Counted from the stretch's first letter, positions 42,732 through 50,746 are shown. The stretch: DNA of 64,000 bases from Christiangramia gaetbulicola (GCF_003054225.1 NZ_QBKQ01000001.1:1178001-1242000); one strand, 5' to 3'. Numbers and translations are program-made. The notes: generated from the letters alone by a model not told the origin.

Positions 42732-43553
42732 ATGGATATTATTTTAGATTATTTTGAATCTCTGGATCCTGTTTTTGCGGCTTTTCTGGCGACACTTTTT
42801 ACGTGGGGTCTTACCGCATTAGGAGCCTCCCTGGTTTTCCTATTTAAAGGGATGAACCGTGCTTTCTTTGATGGAATGCTTGGTTTTACCGGTGGAGTGA
42901 TGGTAGCAGCAAGTTTCTGGAGTCTTCTGGCTCCAGGAATTGAGATGAGTCCAGGAGAAGGTTTCGTAAAGGTGATTCCGGCAGTAGTTGGTTTTGGTTT
43001 AGGAGCTCTTTTTATTTTTGGACTGGATAAAGTGTTACCGCACTTGCATGTGAATTTCAAAATGAGCGAATCTGAAGGTATAAAAACACCTTGGCATAAG
43101 TCGGTTTTATTAACTCTTGCCATCACGCTTCACAATATTCCGGAAGGTCTTGCGGTAGGAGTTCTTTTTGGTGGTGTAGCTGCTGGATTTGAAGGCGCCA
43201 GTATCGGTGGGGCGGTTGCTCTGGCGATTGGGATAGGACTTCAGAATTTTCCTGAAGGTTTCGCCGTAGCCATGCCTTTAAGAAGATTGGGCCTTAGTCG
43301 TTGGAAAAGTTTTAATTACGGGCAACTATCGGCTATCGTGGAACCCGTGGCCGCTGTTCTGGGTGCCTGGGCTGTACTTACTTTTCAGCCTATACTTCCT
43401 TATGCCTTATGTTTTGCTGCTGGAGCAATGATCTTTGTGGTTGTGGAAGAAGTGGTTCCGGAAGCCCAGCAGGGTAACTTTACAGATATTTCTACCATGG
43501 GATTTATTGGCGGATTCATGGTGATGATGACCCTGGATGTAGGGCTGGGATAA
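42732..43553 (+). CDS. ZIP family divalent metal transporter
   Basis: A 273-residue inner-membrane protein with eight predicted helices. The metal-pathway motifs of bacterial ZIPs are present: HNIPEGLAVGVLFGG in helix 4 and QNFPEGFAVAMPL in helix 5, plus VVEEVVPEAQ. Relatives such as ZupT import Zn2+, Fe2+ or Mn2+. It starts one base after the DtxR-family gene, so it is co-transcribed with its likely regulator, which favours iron or manganese as substrate. Confidence 0.92.
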   Translation: MDIILDYFESLDPVFAAFLATLFTWGLTALGASLVFLFKGMNRAFFDGMLGFTGGVMVAASFWSLLAPGIEMSPGEGFVKVIPAVVGFGLGALFIFGLDKVLPHLHVNFKMSESEGIKTPWHKSVLLTLAITLHNIPEGLAVGVLFGGVAAGFEGASIGGAVALAIGIGLQNFPEGFAVAMPLRRLGLSRWKSFNYGQLSAIVEPVAAVLGAWAVLTFQPILPYALCFAAGAMIFVVVEEVVPEAQQGNFTDISTMGFIGGFMVMMTLDVGLG

Positions 43554-43604
43554 TATTTCCTGTAACACTTCATTGGAATGGTCGTCCTTATAATAAAGCC
43601 AACC

Positions 43605-44057
43605 ATGAAGATAGCTCTATTTTTTCTCGTTCTGTTCCATTCAGTTTTAATTGGAAATCAGGATCCTGTACCTTCCAAATATAACGTGCAGGAGGCAACT
43701 CTTTGCCAGGGAGACAATCTGGTACTGGGCGATAAGGAGATCAAATTCAAGGAAATAATTTCAGATTCGAGATGTCCTAAAAGAGTTTCCTGTATCTGGG
43801 CGGGTGAAGTTAAGGTGCTTGTAGAGTTTTATCAGGACGGTAAATTCAAAGGTGAAAAGGTTATTACTGGATCTAATTATTCAGCGGGAAATGCGAGTGT
43901 TACGGCTTCAACCGATATTTCAATAGCTGAATTTTTTAAAAACTCAGAATTCGTAATTAAGAAAGTTGTAGTGATGCCTTATCCTGAAGCAGGATATAAA
44001 ATAGGGGAGGAAGAATACAGTTTACAGCTTATGGTGTCACAAGCTTTAAAGAAGTAA
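43605..44057 (+). CDS. Secreted protein of unknown function with a conserved RCP...C-W motif
   Basis: A 150-residue exported protein; I start at MKIALFF, which gives a normal signal peptide, rather than an ATG nine codons upstream. The mature part has SRCPKRVSCIWAGEVKV, a motif recurring in small secreted proteins of Bacteroidota in which two cysteines probably form a disulfide. The function of these proteins is not known to me. It lies 51 bases after the ZIP gene and converges on the feo operon; a link to metal handling is only positional. Confidence 0.72.
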   Translation: MKIALFFLVLFHSVLIGNQDPVPSKYNVQEATLCQGDNLVLGDKEIKFKEIISDSRCPKRVSCIWAGEVKVLVEFYQDGKFKGEKVITGSNYSAGNASVTASTDISIAEFFKNSEFVIKKVVVMPYPEAGYKIGEEEYSLQLMVSQALKK

Positions 44058-44207
44058 TTAATCACCGCATCCACAATCTGAAACTCCGCAGGATCCAGAT
44101 TTCTTTTTACCACTTAGAAATGCAGGTTTCCAAACGAACTTGGTGATAATATATCCCAGTGCGAATAAAAAGGTGATAAAGACCAGTATTTCCTGTAAGA
44201 TTTCCAT
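44058..44207 (-). CDS. FeoB-associated Cys-rich membrane peptide
   Basis: A 49-residue protein with one membrane helix (EILVFITFLFALGYIITKFVW) and a short cysteine-rich tail, SCGVSDCGCGD, matching the FeoB_associated family (PF12669). It lies 32 bases after feoB in the same direction. A longer reading frame through the feoB end is possible but has no merit. Its role in Fe2+ import with FeoB is presumed from association; the cysteines may bind iron. Confidence 0.85.
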   Translation of the reverse strand: MEILQEILVFITFLFALGYIITKFVWKPAFLSGKKKSGSCGVSDCGCGD

Positions 44208-44239
44208 ATTCTTTAAGTCGTTTTCAATTCTTTTCCTTA

Positions 44240-46342
44240 CTATTTCAGCAATTGAAATGCAATGAGGGCCACTACATAAGCAAAACCACTCATTATAATT
44301 AATTGCAATAATGGCCATTTCCAGGTATTGGTTTCCCGTTTTACAATAGCCAGGGTACTCATACATTGCATGGCAAAAGCATAGAACAATAAAAGGCTGA
44401 CCCCGCTGGCAAAAGTAAACAGAGGACCTCCCAGAACCGGATTGGTTTCAGCGGCCATTCTATTCTTTATGGTTTCTTCTTCATCACTACCAACACTATA
44501 TATCGTAGCCAGTGTGCCAACAAAAACCTCTCTTGCGGCAAATGAACTAATAATGGCGATACCGATCTTCCAGTCGTAACCAAGTGGAGCCACAGCAGGC
44601 TCGATACCTCTACCCATGATACCGATATAAGAATTCTTCAGTTTAAAAGATGCGATCTCTTCATCCAGTTCATCCTGAGGAATACTGTTTTCAGTAGTAT
44701 AATTTGAAGAAACGATCTCTTCGGCATTTTCAAAATTATCTCCCGGGCCATAACTTGCCAGAACCCAAAGTATCACTGAAATAGCTAAAATGATCTTTCC
44801 GGCTCCAAATACAAAAGACTTGGTTTTTTCCACCACATTGATCGCGACATTCTTGATCATAGGCAGTTTATAATTCGGCATTTCTATCACGAAATAGCTC
44901 TTGGTCTTGGTTTTCATGATCTTATTAAGGATCCAGGCTGAAAATATGGCCATTCCAAACCCTAAAAGATAAAGGATCATTAAGGTGATTCCCTGTAAAT
45001 TAAGTCCAAGGAAAGCTTTGTCTGGTATTACCAGAGCGATAATGATCAAATAAACGGGTAACCTCGCCGAACAGGTTGTAAAAGGCACTACCAGGATGGT
45101 GATAAGCCTTTCTTTCCAGTTTTCGATATTTCTTGTAGCCATTACTGCCGGTATCGCACAGGCGGTACCAGATACCAGTGGCACAACGCTTTTTCCGCTT
45201 AAACCAAATCGCCTCATGATACGATCCATAAGGAAAACAACCCGGCTCATATAGCCAGATTCTTCAAGAATGGAAATGAAAAGGAACAGGAATGCGATCT
45301 GCGGAATAAAGATTACGATCCCACCTAAACCGGGCACGATCCCTTCAGATATTAGATTTGTAAATGAACCTGAAGGTAAAGTATCCTTGGTCCACTCGCT
45401 TAATGAAGCGAAAGCGGCATCGATCATATCCATAGGATAACTCGACCAGCTGTAGATAGCCTGGAAAATCAATAATAATATTCCGAAGAAGATAAAATAA
45501 CCCCAAACCTTGTGTGTAAGGATCCGGTCCAGTCTGGATCTTAAGTCTGTCGCGGCATTTTTATCAACTTTCATGGTTTCCCTAAGGACTCCATTAATGA
45601 ATTGATACCTCAAAATGGTTTCCTTCTGCTGAAGTCTTTTAAGATCGCTTATGGATTTGGTGCTGAAATCAGAGTTCTTCTTTAGTTCTCCACGGTTAAT
45701 GTTTCCAAAGTTCACATCCTGGGTGATCACCAGCCATAATTTGTAAAGAGACTGGTTAGGAAACGCTTTTCTTAAGTTTCCGAAATATTCCGGGTCTATT
45801 ACCGATGCATTTACGCAGGGCTCGATAGGAATATGTCTGTAATTAAGTATAAGTTCTTTAAGATAATCTATGCCCATTCTTTTACGGGCGCTAATAAGAG
45901 CGATCTTCGTCTTAAGACGTTCCTCCAGAAGTTCTACATCAAGGCTGATTCCCTTTCTATCCATCCTGTCGGCCATATTAATGGCAAGAATTGTTGGAAT
46001 ACCAAGATCTTTTATTTGGGTAAAAAGTAGAAGATTCCTTTTCAGGTTTTCAACATCGCTAACTACTACCGCGACATCTGGAAAGTCCTTGTCGTTCTTA
46101 TTGAGTAATAGTTCGATAACAACATTTTCATCAAAAGAAGATGCGTTAAGGCTATAAGTTCCGGGAAGGTCAAGAATATGGGCTTTCAGGCCCCGGGGAA
46201 GTTTACAGATCCCTTCTTTTTTTTCAACCGTAATACCGGGATAATTACCAACCTTCTGGTTAAGGCCTGTTAACTGATTAAATACAGAAGTCTTGCCGGT
46301 GTTGGGATTACCAATTAAAGCAACATTAATTTGCTTACCCAT
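44240..46342 (-). CDS. feoB: Ferrous iron transport protein B
   Basis: Inner-membrane Fe2+ transporter with an N-terminal GTPase domain. G1 is GNPNTGKTS (residues 11-19), G3 DLPGTYSL and G4 NMAD; the second half has gate motifs and about 10 membrane helices (RVVFLMDRIMRRFGLSGKS, PLVSGTACAIPAVMATR, PFTTCSARLPVYL). Length 700 is normal. It begins one base after the feoA stop, so feoA-feoB and the Cys-rich peptide form one operon. Confidence 0.97.
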   Translation of the reverse strand: MGKQINVALIGNPNTGKTSVFNQLTGLNQKVGNYPGITVEKKEGICKLPRGLKAHILDLPGTYSLNASSFDENVVIELLLNKNDKDFPDVAVVVSDVENLKRNLLLFTQIKDLGIPTILAINMADRMDRKGISLDVELLEERLKTKIALISARKRMGIDYLKELILNYRHIPIEPCVNASVIDPEYFGNLRKAFPNQSLYKLWLVITQDVNFGNINRGELKKNSDFSTKSISDLKRLQQKETILRYQFINGVLRETMKVDKNAATDLRSRLDRILTHKVWGYFIFFGILLLIFQAIYSWSSYPMDMIDAAFASLSEWTKDTLPSGSFTNLISEGIVPGLGGIVIFIPQIAFLFLFISILEESGYMSRVVFLMDRIMRRFGLSGKSVVPLVSGTACAIPAVMATRNIENWKERLITILVVPFTTCSARLPVYLIIIALVIPDKAFLGLNLQGITLMILYLLGFGMAIFSAWILNKIMKTKTKSYFVIEMPNYKLPMIKNVAINVVEKTKSFVFGAGKIILAISVILWVLASYGPGDNFENAEEIVSSNYTTENSIPQDELDEEIASFKLKNSYIGIMGRGIEPAVAPLGYDWKIGIAIISSFAAREVFVGTLATIYSVGSDEEETIKNRMAAETNPVLGGPLFTFASGVSLLLFYAFAMQCMSTLAIVKRETNTWKWPLLQLIIMSGFAYVVALIAFQLLK

Positions 46343-46343
46343 A

Positions 46344-46574
46344 TTAGCCTATTAATTCAATTTCTATTAGTAAAGCGGTTTCTTTTCTTATGGCCAGATG
46401 ACTTCCATTTATATTGAGATACATTGGATCATGGAATGGCGCAGTTTGAACCAGTTCTACCTCGTTCCCGGGAAGGCAACCCATTTCAAGCAGCTTTAGA
46501 GGTACCATATCTGCCGAGAATTCTTTGATGATTCCCCGCTGACCTCGTTTTAAATTAGCAACCGTCACCTTCAC
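46344..46574 (-). CDS. feoA: Ferrous iron transport protein A
   Basis: A 76-residue SH3-like cytoplasmic partner of FeoB, with LKRGQRGIIKEF, LKLLEMGCLPG and the terminal LAIRKETALLIEIEL strands. The GTG start is preceded, within 7 bases, by the TTTAG..TAAA palindrome, and a strong promoter lies directly upstream. First gene of the feo operon. Confidence 0.94.
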   Translation of the reverse strand: MKVTVANLKRGQRGIIKEFSADMVPLKLLEMGCLPGNEVELVQTAPFHDPMYLNINGSHLAIRKETALLIEIELIG

Positions 46575-46580
46575 TTTTTA

Positions 46581-46597
46581 TTTAGATTGATTTTAAA
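46581..46597. promoter_or_regulatory. Candidate iron-type operator at the feoA start
   Basis: TTTAGATTGATTTTAAA lies between the -7 element and the GTG start, over the expected transcription start. It differs in one base from the palindrome upstream of the AraC gene in the heme region. That placement fits repression. Confidence 0.6.
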
Positions 46598-46602
46598 CAA
46601 GG

Positions 46603-46632
46603 CAAAAGTAATGGATTTTAGACCAATACAAA
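46603..46632 (-). promoter_or_regulatory. Promoter of the feo operon
   Basis: On the minus strand TTTG, 18 bases, then TACTTTTG, an exact Bacteroidota promoter, ending about 28 bases before the feoA GTG. It is the same TTTG/18/TACTTTTG form as the rseP promoter. Confidence 0.75.
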
Positions 46633-46649
46633 AGTTAAAGGCCAAATTA

Positions 46650-47321
46650 TTAGTTATCCTCGGCTTTAAGGACTTTTAGGTCATGCATAAGGTTCTCGAT
46701 GGCTTCAGGATCTGTACCATCATAAAATCCTCGAATCTGCCTGTCTTTATCAACCAGGACGAAGTTTTCTGTATGGATCATGTCATATTTTCCGCCATCT
46801 CCGGTAGACTTTGTGGCCAGGTAAGATTTACGGGCAAGATCATAGATCTGTTTTTTATCCCCGGTGACCAGGTTCCATTTTTCATCGATGACTCCTTTTT
46901 CTTCCGCGTACTTCTTTAAAACAGGCACACTGTCTGTAACCGGAAAAACAGTATGCGATAGCAGGAAAACTTCATCATCGTTCTTGATCTTCTCCTGAAT
47001 CTGGATCATATGATCTGTCATGATAGGGCAGATCGTAAGGCAGGTAGTAAAGAAGAAATCGGCTATATAGATCTTGTCTTTATAATCTTCCTGGGTGATC
47101 GTATCACCATTTTGATTCACCAGTTCGAAATCGGCGATCTTATGATATTTTCTAACATATTGCTTGGTGGAGTCTACCAGTTCAGCATTTACCATATCTG
47201 GCTGGTATACTGGCAGGCGTTCTTCGGGTTTCAGTAATGTATAAATGCAGAAAATAATAATTACTGAGAGTATAAAGAAAACTATGGCAAAGGTTTTGTA
47301 TCGTGCAAAAAACTTGAGCAT
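46650..47321 (-). CDS. Sco1/SenC family copper chaperone
   Basis: A 223-residue protein anchored by one N-terminal helix (FAIVFFILSVIIIFCIYTLL), with a thioredoxin-like periplasmic domain. The copper site is complete: C94 and C98 in TTCLTICPIM and H183 in MIHTENF. Sco1 proteins deliver copper to the CuA site of cytochrome c oxidase or act as thiol reductants. I start at MLKFFARYK (ATG); a TTG six codons upstream is unlikely. It lies between feoA and rseP, on the same strand as feo but with its own -7 element. Confidence 0.92.
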   Translation of the reverse strand: MLKFFARYKTFAIVFFILSVIIIFCIYTLLKPEERLPVYQPDMVNAELVDSTKQYVRKYHKIADFELVNQNGDTITQEDYKDKIYIADFFFTTCLTICPIMTDHMIQIQEKIKNDDEVFLLSHTVFPVTDSVPVLKKYAEEKGVIDEKWNLVTGDKKQIYDLARKSYLATKSTGDGGKYDMIHTENFVLVDKDRQIRGFYDGTDPEAIENLMHDLKVLKAEDN

Positions 47322-47336
47322 AAGTTTAAATTTCTG

Positions 47337-47344
47337 CAAAGTTA
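47337..47344 (-). promoter_or_regulatory. -7 element of the sco1 promoter
   Basis: TAACTTTG on the minus strand matches TAnnTTTG, 15 bases before the ATG; it lies over the unlikely TTG start. Confidence 0.45.
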
Positions 47345-47418
47345 TAGCCTGGGGATCAAATAGTCGAATTCTGTTGATGAAATTTTCAGAAGAGGATAAA
47401 TCACTTGAAACATAAACT

Positions 47419-47448
47419 TTTGTAGGAGCTTATAAAAACTTACTTTTG
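47419..47448 (+). promoter_or_regulatory. Promoter of rseP
   Basis: TTTG, 18 bases, then TACTTTTG: an exact match to the Bacteroidota housekeeping promoter, ending 26 bases before the ATG. Confidence 0.75.
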
Positions 47449-47474
47449 TGCGATTTTAAATTTGAAGTTACCTG

Positions 47475-48791
47475 ATGGATCCATTTTTAGTAAAAGCCAT
47501 ACAATTAATACTTAGCCTGTCTTTTTTGATCGTTCTGCATGAACTTGGTCACTTTGTTCCGGCGAAACTTTTTAAGACCAGGGTTGAGAAATTCTTCCTT
47601 TTCTTCGATGTTAAATTTGCCCTTTTCAAAAAGAAAATCGGTGATACCGTTTACGGGATAGGATGGCTGCCTTTAGGTGGTTATGTCAAAATCTCCGGAA
47701 TGATCGATGAGAGCATGGACAAGGAGCAGATGGCTCTTCCACCTAAAGAATGGGAATTCAGGAGCAAGCCGGCCTGGCAAAGACTTATCATCATGCTTGG
47801 TGGGGTGACGGTGAACCTTGTTTTAGGTTTCCTTATCTATATGATGATCATGTTTGTTTGGGGTACGGCTTATGTTGGTCCAGATGATATGCCAGAAGGA
47901 TTTGCAGTTGTAGATTCTTTTGAAGAGTATGGATTTGAAGATGGGGACAGAATACTTGAAGTAAACGGAAAGGAATTCGAGAATAGCCTGGATATCAATA
48001 AACATCTTTTTATGAGAGATGTTGAGAACATCACGGTATTACACCAGGATGGGACCGAGGAAACTATAAGTGTTCCAGAAGAAATAGGTACCCAGATGTT
48101 CGAACAGGGCATAATGCAGCCATTCGTGCCGATAATGGCTCCTGTATTGGATTCGGTTCAACCAGGACTGGCAGCTGAAAAAGCAGGCCTTAAAAAGGGT
48201 GATAAGGTTATCTCTTTAAATGACATTGAAATAGGATACTACCATGAACTGGCTCCGGTATCTGTTGAAAATAAAGGAAAAGAGGTGAGCTTGGTTTATG
48301 AAAGAGACGGTAAAATTAAGAGTACTTCTATAACTCCTAATGAAGAGGGTAGACTTGGGTTTGTCAAAAATTACGAATTCGATATCCAGAGAAAAAGCTA
48401 TAACTTTTTACAGAGTATAAGTAAAGGTTTTGATTACGGGTATTGGACACTTCGTGATTATGTATATCAATTTAAATATGTATTCACCAAGAAAGGAGCT
48501 TCTCAATTAGGAGGTTTTGGTGCTATTGGAGGTTTATTCCCTGATACCTGGAACTGGGCCGGATTCTGGCATACCACAGCTTTATTATCGATTATCCTCG
48601 CGTTTATGAATATCCTGCCAATCCCGGCACTGGACGGCGGGCATGTAATGTTCCTGTTATATGAAATGGTAACCGGTAGAAAACCAAACGACAAGTTCAT
48701 GGAAGTAGCGCAGATGGTTGGATTCTTCTTATTGATCGCCCTGGTGCTTTACGCGAATGGAAATGATATCTATCGCTGGCTTTTTGAATAA
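47475..48791 (+). CDS. rseP: RIP metalloprotease RseP (site-2 protease)
   Basis: Inner-membrane zinc protease that cuts membrane-embedded anti-sigma factors and other substrates. The zinc motif HELGH (H22, H26) is in the first helix and the third ligand D387 is in LDGGHVM near the C-terminus. Two periplasmic PDZ domains lie between (about 120-205 and 215-300, with FEDGDRILEVNG and LKKGDKVISLNDIEIG). Length 438 is normal. It stands alone between a strong promoter and a strong terminator. Confidence 0.95.
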   Translation: MDPFLVKAIQLILSLSFLIVLHELGHFVPAKLFKTRVEKFFLFFDVKFALFKKKIGDTVYGIGWLPLGGYVKISGMIDESMDKEQMALPPKEWEFRSKPAWQRLIIMLGGVTVNLVLGFLIYMMIMFVWGTAYVGPDDMPEGFAVVDSFEEYGFEDGDRILEVNGKEFENSLDINKHLFMRDVENITVLHQDGTEETISVPEEIGTQMFEQGIMQPFVPIMAPVLDSVQPGLAAEKAGLKKGDKVISLNDIEIGYYHELAPVSVENKGKEVSLVYERDGKIKSTSITPNEEGRLGFVKNYEFDIQRKSYNFLQSISKGFDYGYWTLRDYVYQFKYVFTKKGASQLGGFGAIGGLFPDTWNWAGFWHTTALLSIILAFMNILPIPALDGGHVMFLLYEMVTGRKPNDKFMEVAQMVGFFLLIALVLYANGNDIYRWLFE

Positions 48792-48814
48792 GTAGATGAT
48801 ATCAATTAAAATAG

Positions 48815-48847
48815 AAAAGGCAGTGCGTTGGCACTGCCTTTTTTTTG
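48815..48847 (+). terminator. Terminator of rseP
   Basis: AAAAGGCAGTGC, loop GTTG, then GCACTGCCTTTT, a perfect 12-base-pair stem continuing into T. Confidence 0.95.
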
Positions 48848-48969
48848 GTTTTTACTTTTTCTAATGAAGAAATTTAAAATTATAATATTTTGCTCAAGCA
48901 CCTAAAATATTGACATTCTGAGGGATTCAAAATTCTCTAAAAATTCTTCAAAAAAAATCGAAAAAATCT

Positions 48970-49001
48970 TTTGACGGCATTTAAAAATTGATTTATATTT
49001 G
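48970..49001 (+). promoter_or_regulatory. Promoter of the tRNA-Asn gene
   Basis: TTTG, 20 bases, then TATATTTG, an exact -7 match, 23 bases before the tRNA. The 233-base gap between rseP and the tRNA holds only this and the rseP terminator. Confidence 0.7.
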
Positions 49002-49024
49002 CAACCGCTTACAAAGCAAAACAC

Positions 49025-49098
49025 TCCTCCTTAGCTCAGTTGGTTAGAGCATCTGACTGTTAATCAGAGGGTCCTTGGTTCGAGCCCAAGAGGAGGAG
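49025..49098 (+). tRNA. tRNA-Asn (GTT)
   Basis: A 7-base-pair acceptor (TCCTCCT with AGGAGGA) plus discriminator G, a D arm with AGCTCAGTTGGTTAGAGC, an anticodon arm TCTGA/TCAGA with loop CTGTTAA (anticodon GTT at 49059-49061), and a T arm with GGTTCGAGCC. CCA is not encoded (GCA follows). A terminator hairpin comes right after. Confidence 0.96.
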
Positions 49099-49106
49099 CA
49101 AAATTA

Positions 49107-49136
49107 AAGCCTGACATTTATGTTGGGCTTTTTTTA
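49107..49136 (+). terminator. Terminator of tRNA-Asn
   Basis: AAGCCTGACA with TGTTGGGCTT around a short loop, followed by seven T. Confidence 0.85.
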
Positions 49137-49189
49137 TGGATTAATATTTGGGCGAGAAGTTTATCCCGGGCGGGGAACAAGTCTCGGGA

Positions 49190-49210
49190 AGCCTAAGAGG
49201 AGGAGCAAAA
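49190..49210 (+). repeat. Partial copy of the tRNA-Asn 3' end
   Basis: AGCCTAAGAGGAGGAGCAAA plus one A repeats the T-arm/acceptor 3' end of tRNA-Asn (49083-49103) with a single mismatch, 107 bases downstream. No tRNA body precedes it, and the copy is followed by its own terminator. It is either a decayed second tRNA gene or an attachment-site scar. Confidence 0.8.
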
Positions 49211-49240
49211 AAAGCCATTCGTTTTACGAGTGGCTTTTTT
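49208..49240 (+). terminator. Second terminator, after the tRNA 3'-end copy
   Basis: AAAAAAGCCATTCG, a 5-base loop, then CGAGTGGCTTTTTT, a 14-pair stem with one T-G pair. No gene lies between it and the first terminator. Confidence 0.85.
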
Positions 49241-49359
49241 GTTTTCAGATGGAACCTATCACTAATTCTATCCTTTAGGAAATCTAATCCTTAATTTTTA
49301 TTTAATATACCGTTGATGCAAAGTTTAAACTTGTGGGTTTTATTTGTTGCCTATATAAG

Positions 49360-49440
49360 ACACACTTAAAATCGTTTAAGTTTTTGTCGACTTGATTAGT
49401 ATAGTGTGTAAGGGCTGTCTTTAAAGGCGGCCCTTTTTTT
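49360..49440 (+). ncRNA. Candidate structured RNA ending in a free-standing terminator
   Basis: ACACACT (49360-49366) can pair with AGTGTGT (49403-49409), enclosing a CTTAAA/TTTAAG hairpin. Next comes a terminator-like hairpin (AGGGCTGTC, loop TTTAAA, GGCGGCCCT, then seven T at 49411-49440). No reading frame precedes this terminator, so it may end a small RNA transcribed from upstream. I see no exact promoter, so the call is tentative. Confidence 0.35.
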
Positions 49441-49462
49441 CTTATAAAAACTTGCCGTAGTC

Positions 49463-49491
49463 TTAACTGTTTGGAAACATTAAGTTAACCT
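49463..49491. promoter_or_regulatory. Candidate Pho box upstream of the phosphate porin gene
   Basis: Three direct repeats at exact 11-base spacing: TTAACTG (49463), GAAACAT (49474) and TTAACCT (49485), separated by AT-rich TTTG and TAAG. Seven-base repeats with four-base AT-rich gaps are the layout of PhoB boxes, and TTAACC units resemble cyanobacterial Pho boxes. A TTTCTTTG -7-like element (49500-49507) follows. Confidence 0.65.
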
Positions 49492-49537
49492 TGGAGTCGT
49501 TTCTTTGCCGGCGACAAAAACTTAATAAACGATTTTC

Positions 49538-50743
49538 ATGAAAAATGCGATCTACGCAGTACTAGTGTGTGTTTTGACTTCTTTTAACCTGTACTCACAG
49601 GAGATTAGCGATACAAAATTTGGTAAAGGATTGATCAACTTCACGGCTAAGGACAGTTCTTTTAGCGTGAAATTTGCTCCAAGGATTCAGTTTAGATCAT
49701 ATACCTCCTGGGATTATGATGGTGAAAACTTTGAAGATCCAGAGCAGGCGTTTCTAATTAGAAGAGCCAGATTGAAATTTGACGGTTGGGCGCTTACTCC
49801 AAAACTTAAATACAAGATCGAATTAGGATTATCTAACAATGACATTTCTGGTGCCAATGAATTTACCCGGAATGCTCCTAGATATATCCTTGATGCGGTT
49901 CTTAAATGGAATTTCTATGAGAACTTCGAACTATGGGCTGGTCAGACCAAACTTCCCGGTAACGTAGAACGTGTAGTTTCTTCCGCCAACCTTCAGTTTA
50001 TAGATCGATCTATCCTAAATAGCAGATTCAATATAGACCGTGATATAGGATTACAACTTCACCACAAGATAAATATCGGGGAGAATTTTGTGATCAAAGA
50101 GAAACTGGCCCTTTCCCAGGGTGAGGGGAGAAATATCACTGTAGGTAATCTTGGTGGTTTGCAGTATACCGGTAGACTTGAATTATTGCCTTTCGGTGAA
50201 TTTACTAATAAAGGAGATTATGTACAGTCAGACCTTGAAAGAGAACAAACCCCAAAACTGATGTTGGGTGCGGTTTACGATTTTAACGACGATGCGGTAA
50301 AAACAAGAAGTAACCTGGGTAGTTATATGATCCTGGAAGATGGTACTTTGTATCAAACAGATATCACCACATTATTCTTGGATGCCGTTTTTAAATATAA
50401 TGGTTGGTCTATGCAGGCTGAATATGCGAACAGGGAGGCAGATGCACCTCTGGCAATTAGAGAAGGTGAGACCAATCTTCCAGACTATGTTGTTGGTGTG
50501 GGAAATGCTTTTAATATTCAGGCAGGTTATTTATTCAAAAGTAATTATGAGATCGCCGCAAGGTATTCTACCAACGATTTTAAAGAAATAACAAATTTAT
50601 TGAACAGAAAAGAATATACTCTGGGAGGTTCTAAATATATTGTAGGGCATAAATTAAAGATTCAGGCAGATTTGACCTATGCCTTACAGGATGATATAAA
50701 CGACTATATAGCTTTTAGAGCTGGTTTTGATTTTCACTTTTAA
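49538..50743 (+). CDS. Phosphate-selective porin O/P family protein
   Basis: A 401-residue outer-membrane barrel with a signal peptide (cut near LYSQ) and alternating strands rich in aromatic and charged residues, ending with the aromatic FRAGFDFHF. IRRARLKFDGWALTPKLKYKIELG and ELWAGQTKLPGNVERVVSSANLQF are typical of the OprP/OprO-like family. It would let inorganic phosphate (or polyphosphate) across the outer membrane. It is followed by the PiT permease gene, and both are preceded by similar TTAAC repeats, which supports a shared phosphate response. Confidence 0.9.
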   Translation: MKNAIYAVLVCVLTSFNLYSQEISDTKFGKGLINFTAKDSSFSVKFAPRIQFRSYTSWDYDGENFEDPEQAFLIRRARLKFDGWALTPKLKYKIELGLSNNDISGANEFTRNAPRYILDAVLKWNFYENFELWAGQTKLPGNVERVVSSANLQFIDRSILNSRFNIDRDIGLQLHHKINIGENFVIKEKLALSQGEGRNITVGNLGGLQYTGRLELLPFGEFTNKGDYVQSDLEREQTPKLMLGAVYDFNDDAVKTRSNLGSYMILEDGTLYQTDITTLFLDAVFKYNGWSMQAEYANREADAPLAIREGETNLPDYVVGVGNAFNIQAGYLFKSNYEIAARYSTNDFKEITNLLNRKEYTLGGSKYIVGHKLKIQADLTYALQDDINDYIAFRAGFDFHF

Positions 50744-50746
50744 AAA

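Noticed and set aside
44208-44366. Longer form of the FeoB-associated peptide reaching into feoB
   Set aside because: The added part is an out-of-frame reading of the feoB end; the family is short and begins just before the membrane helix.
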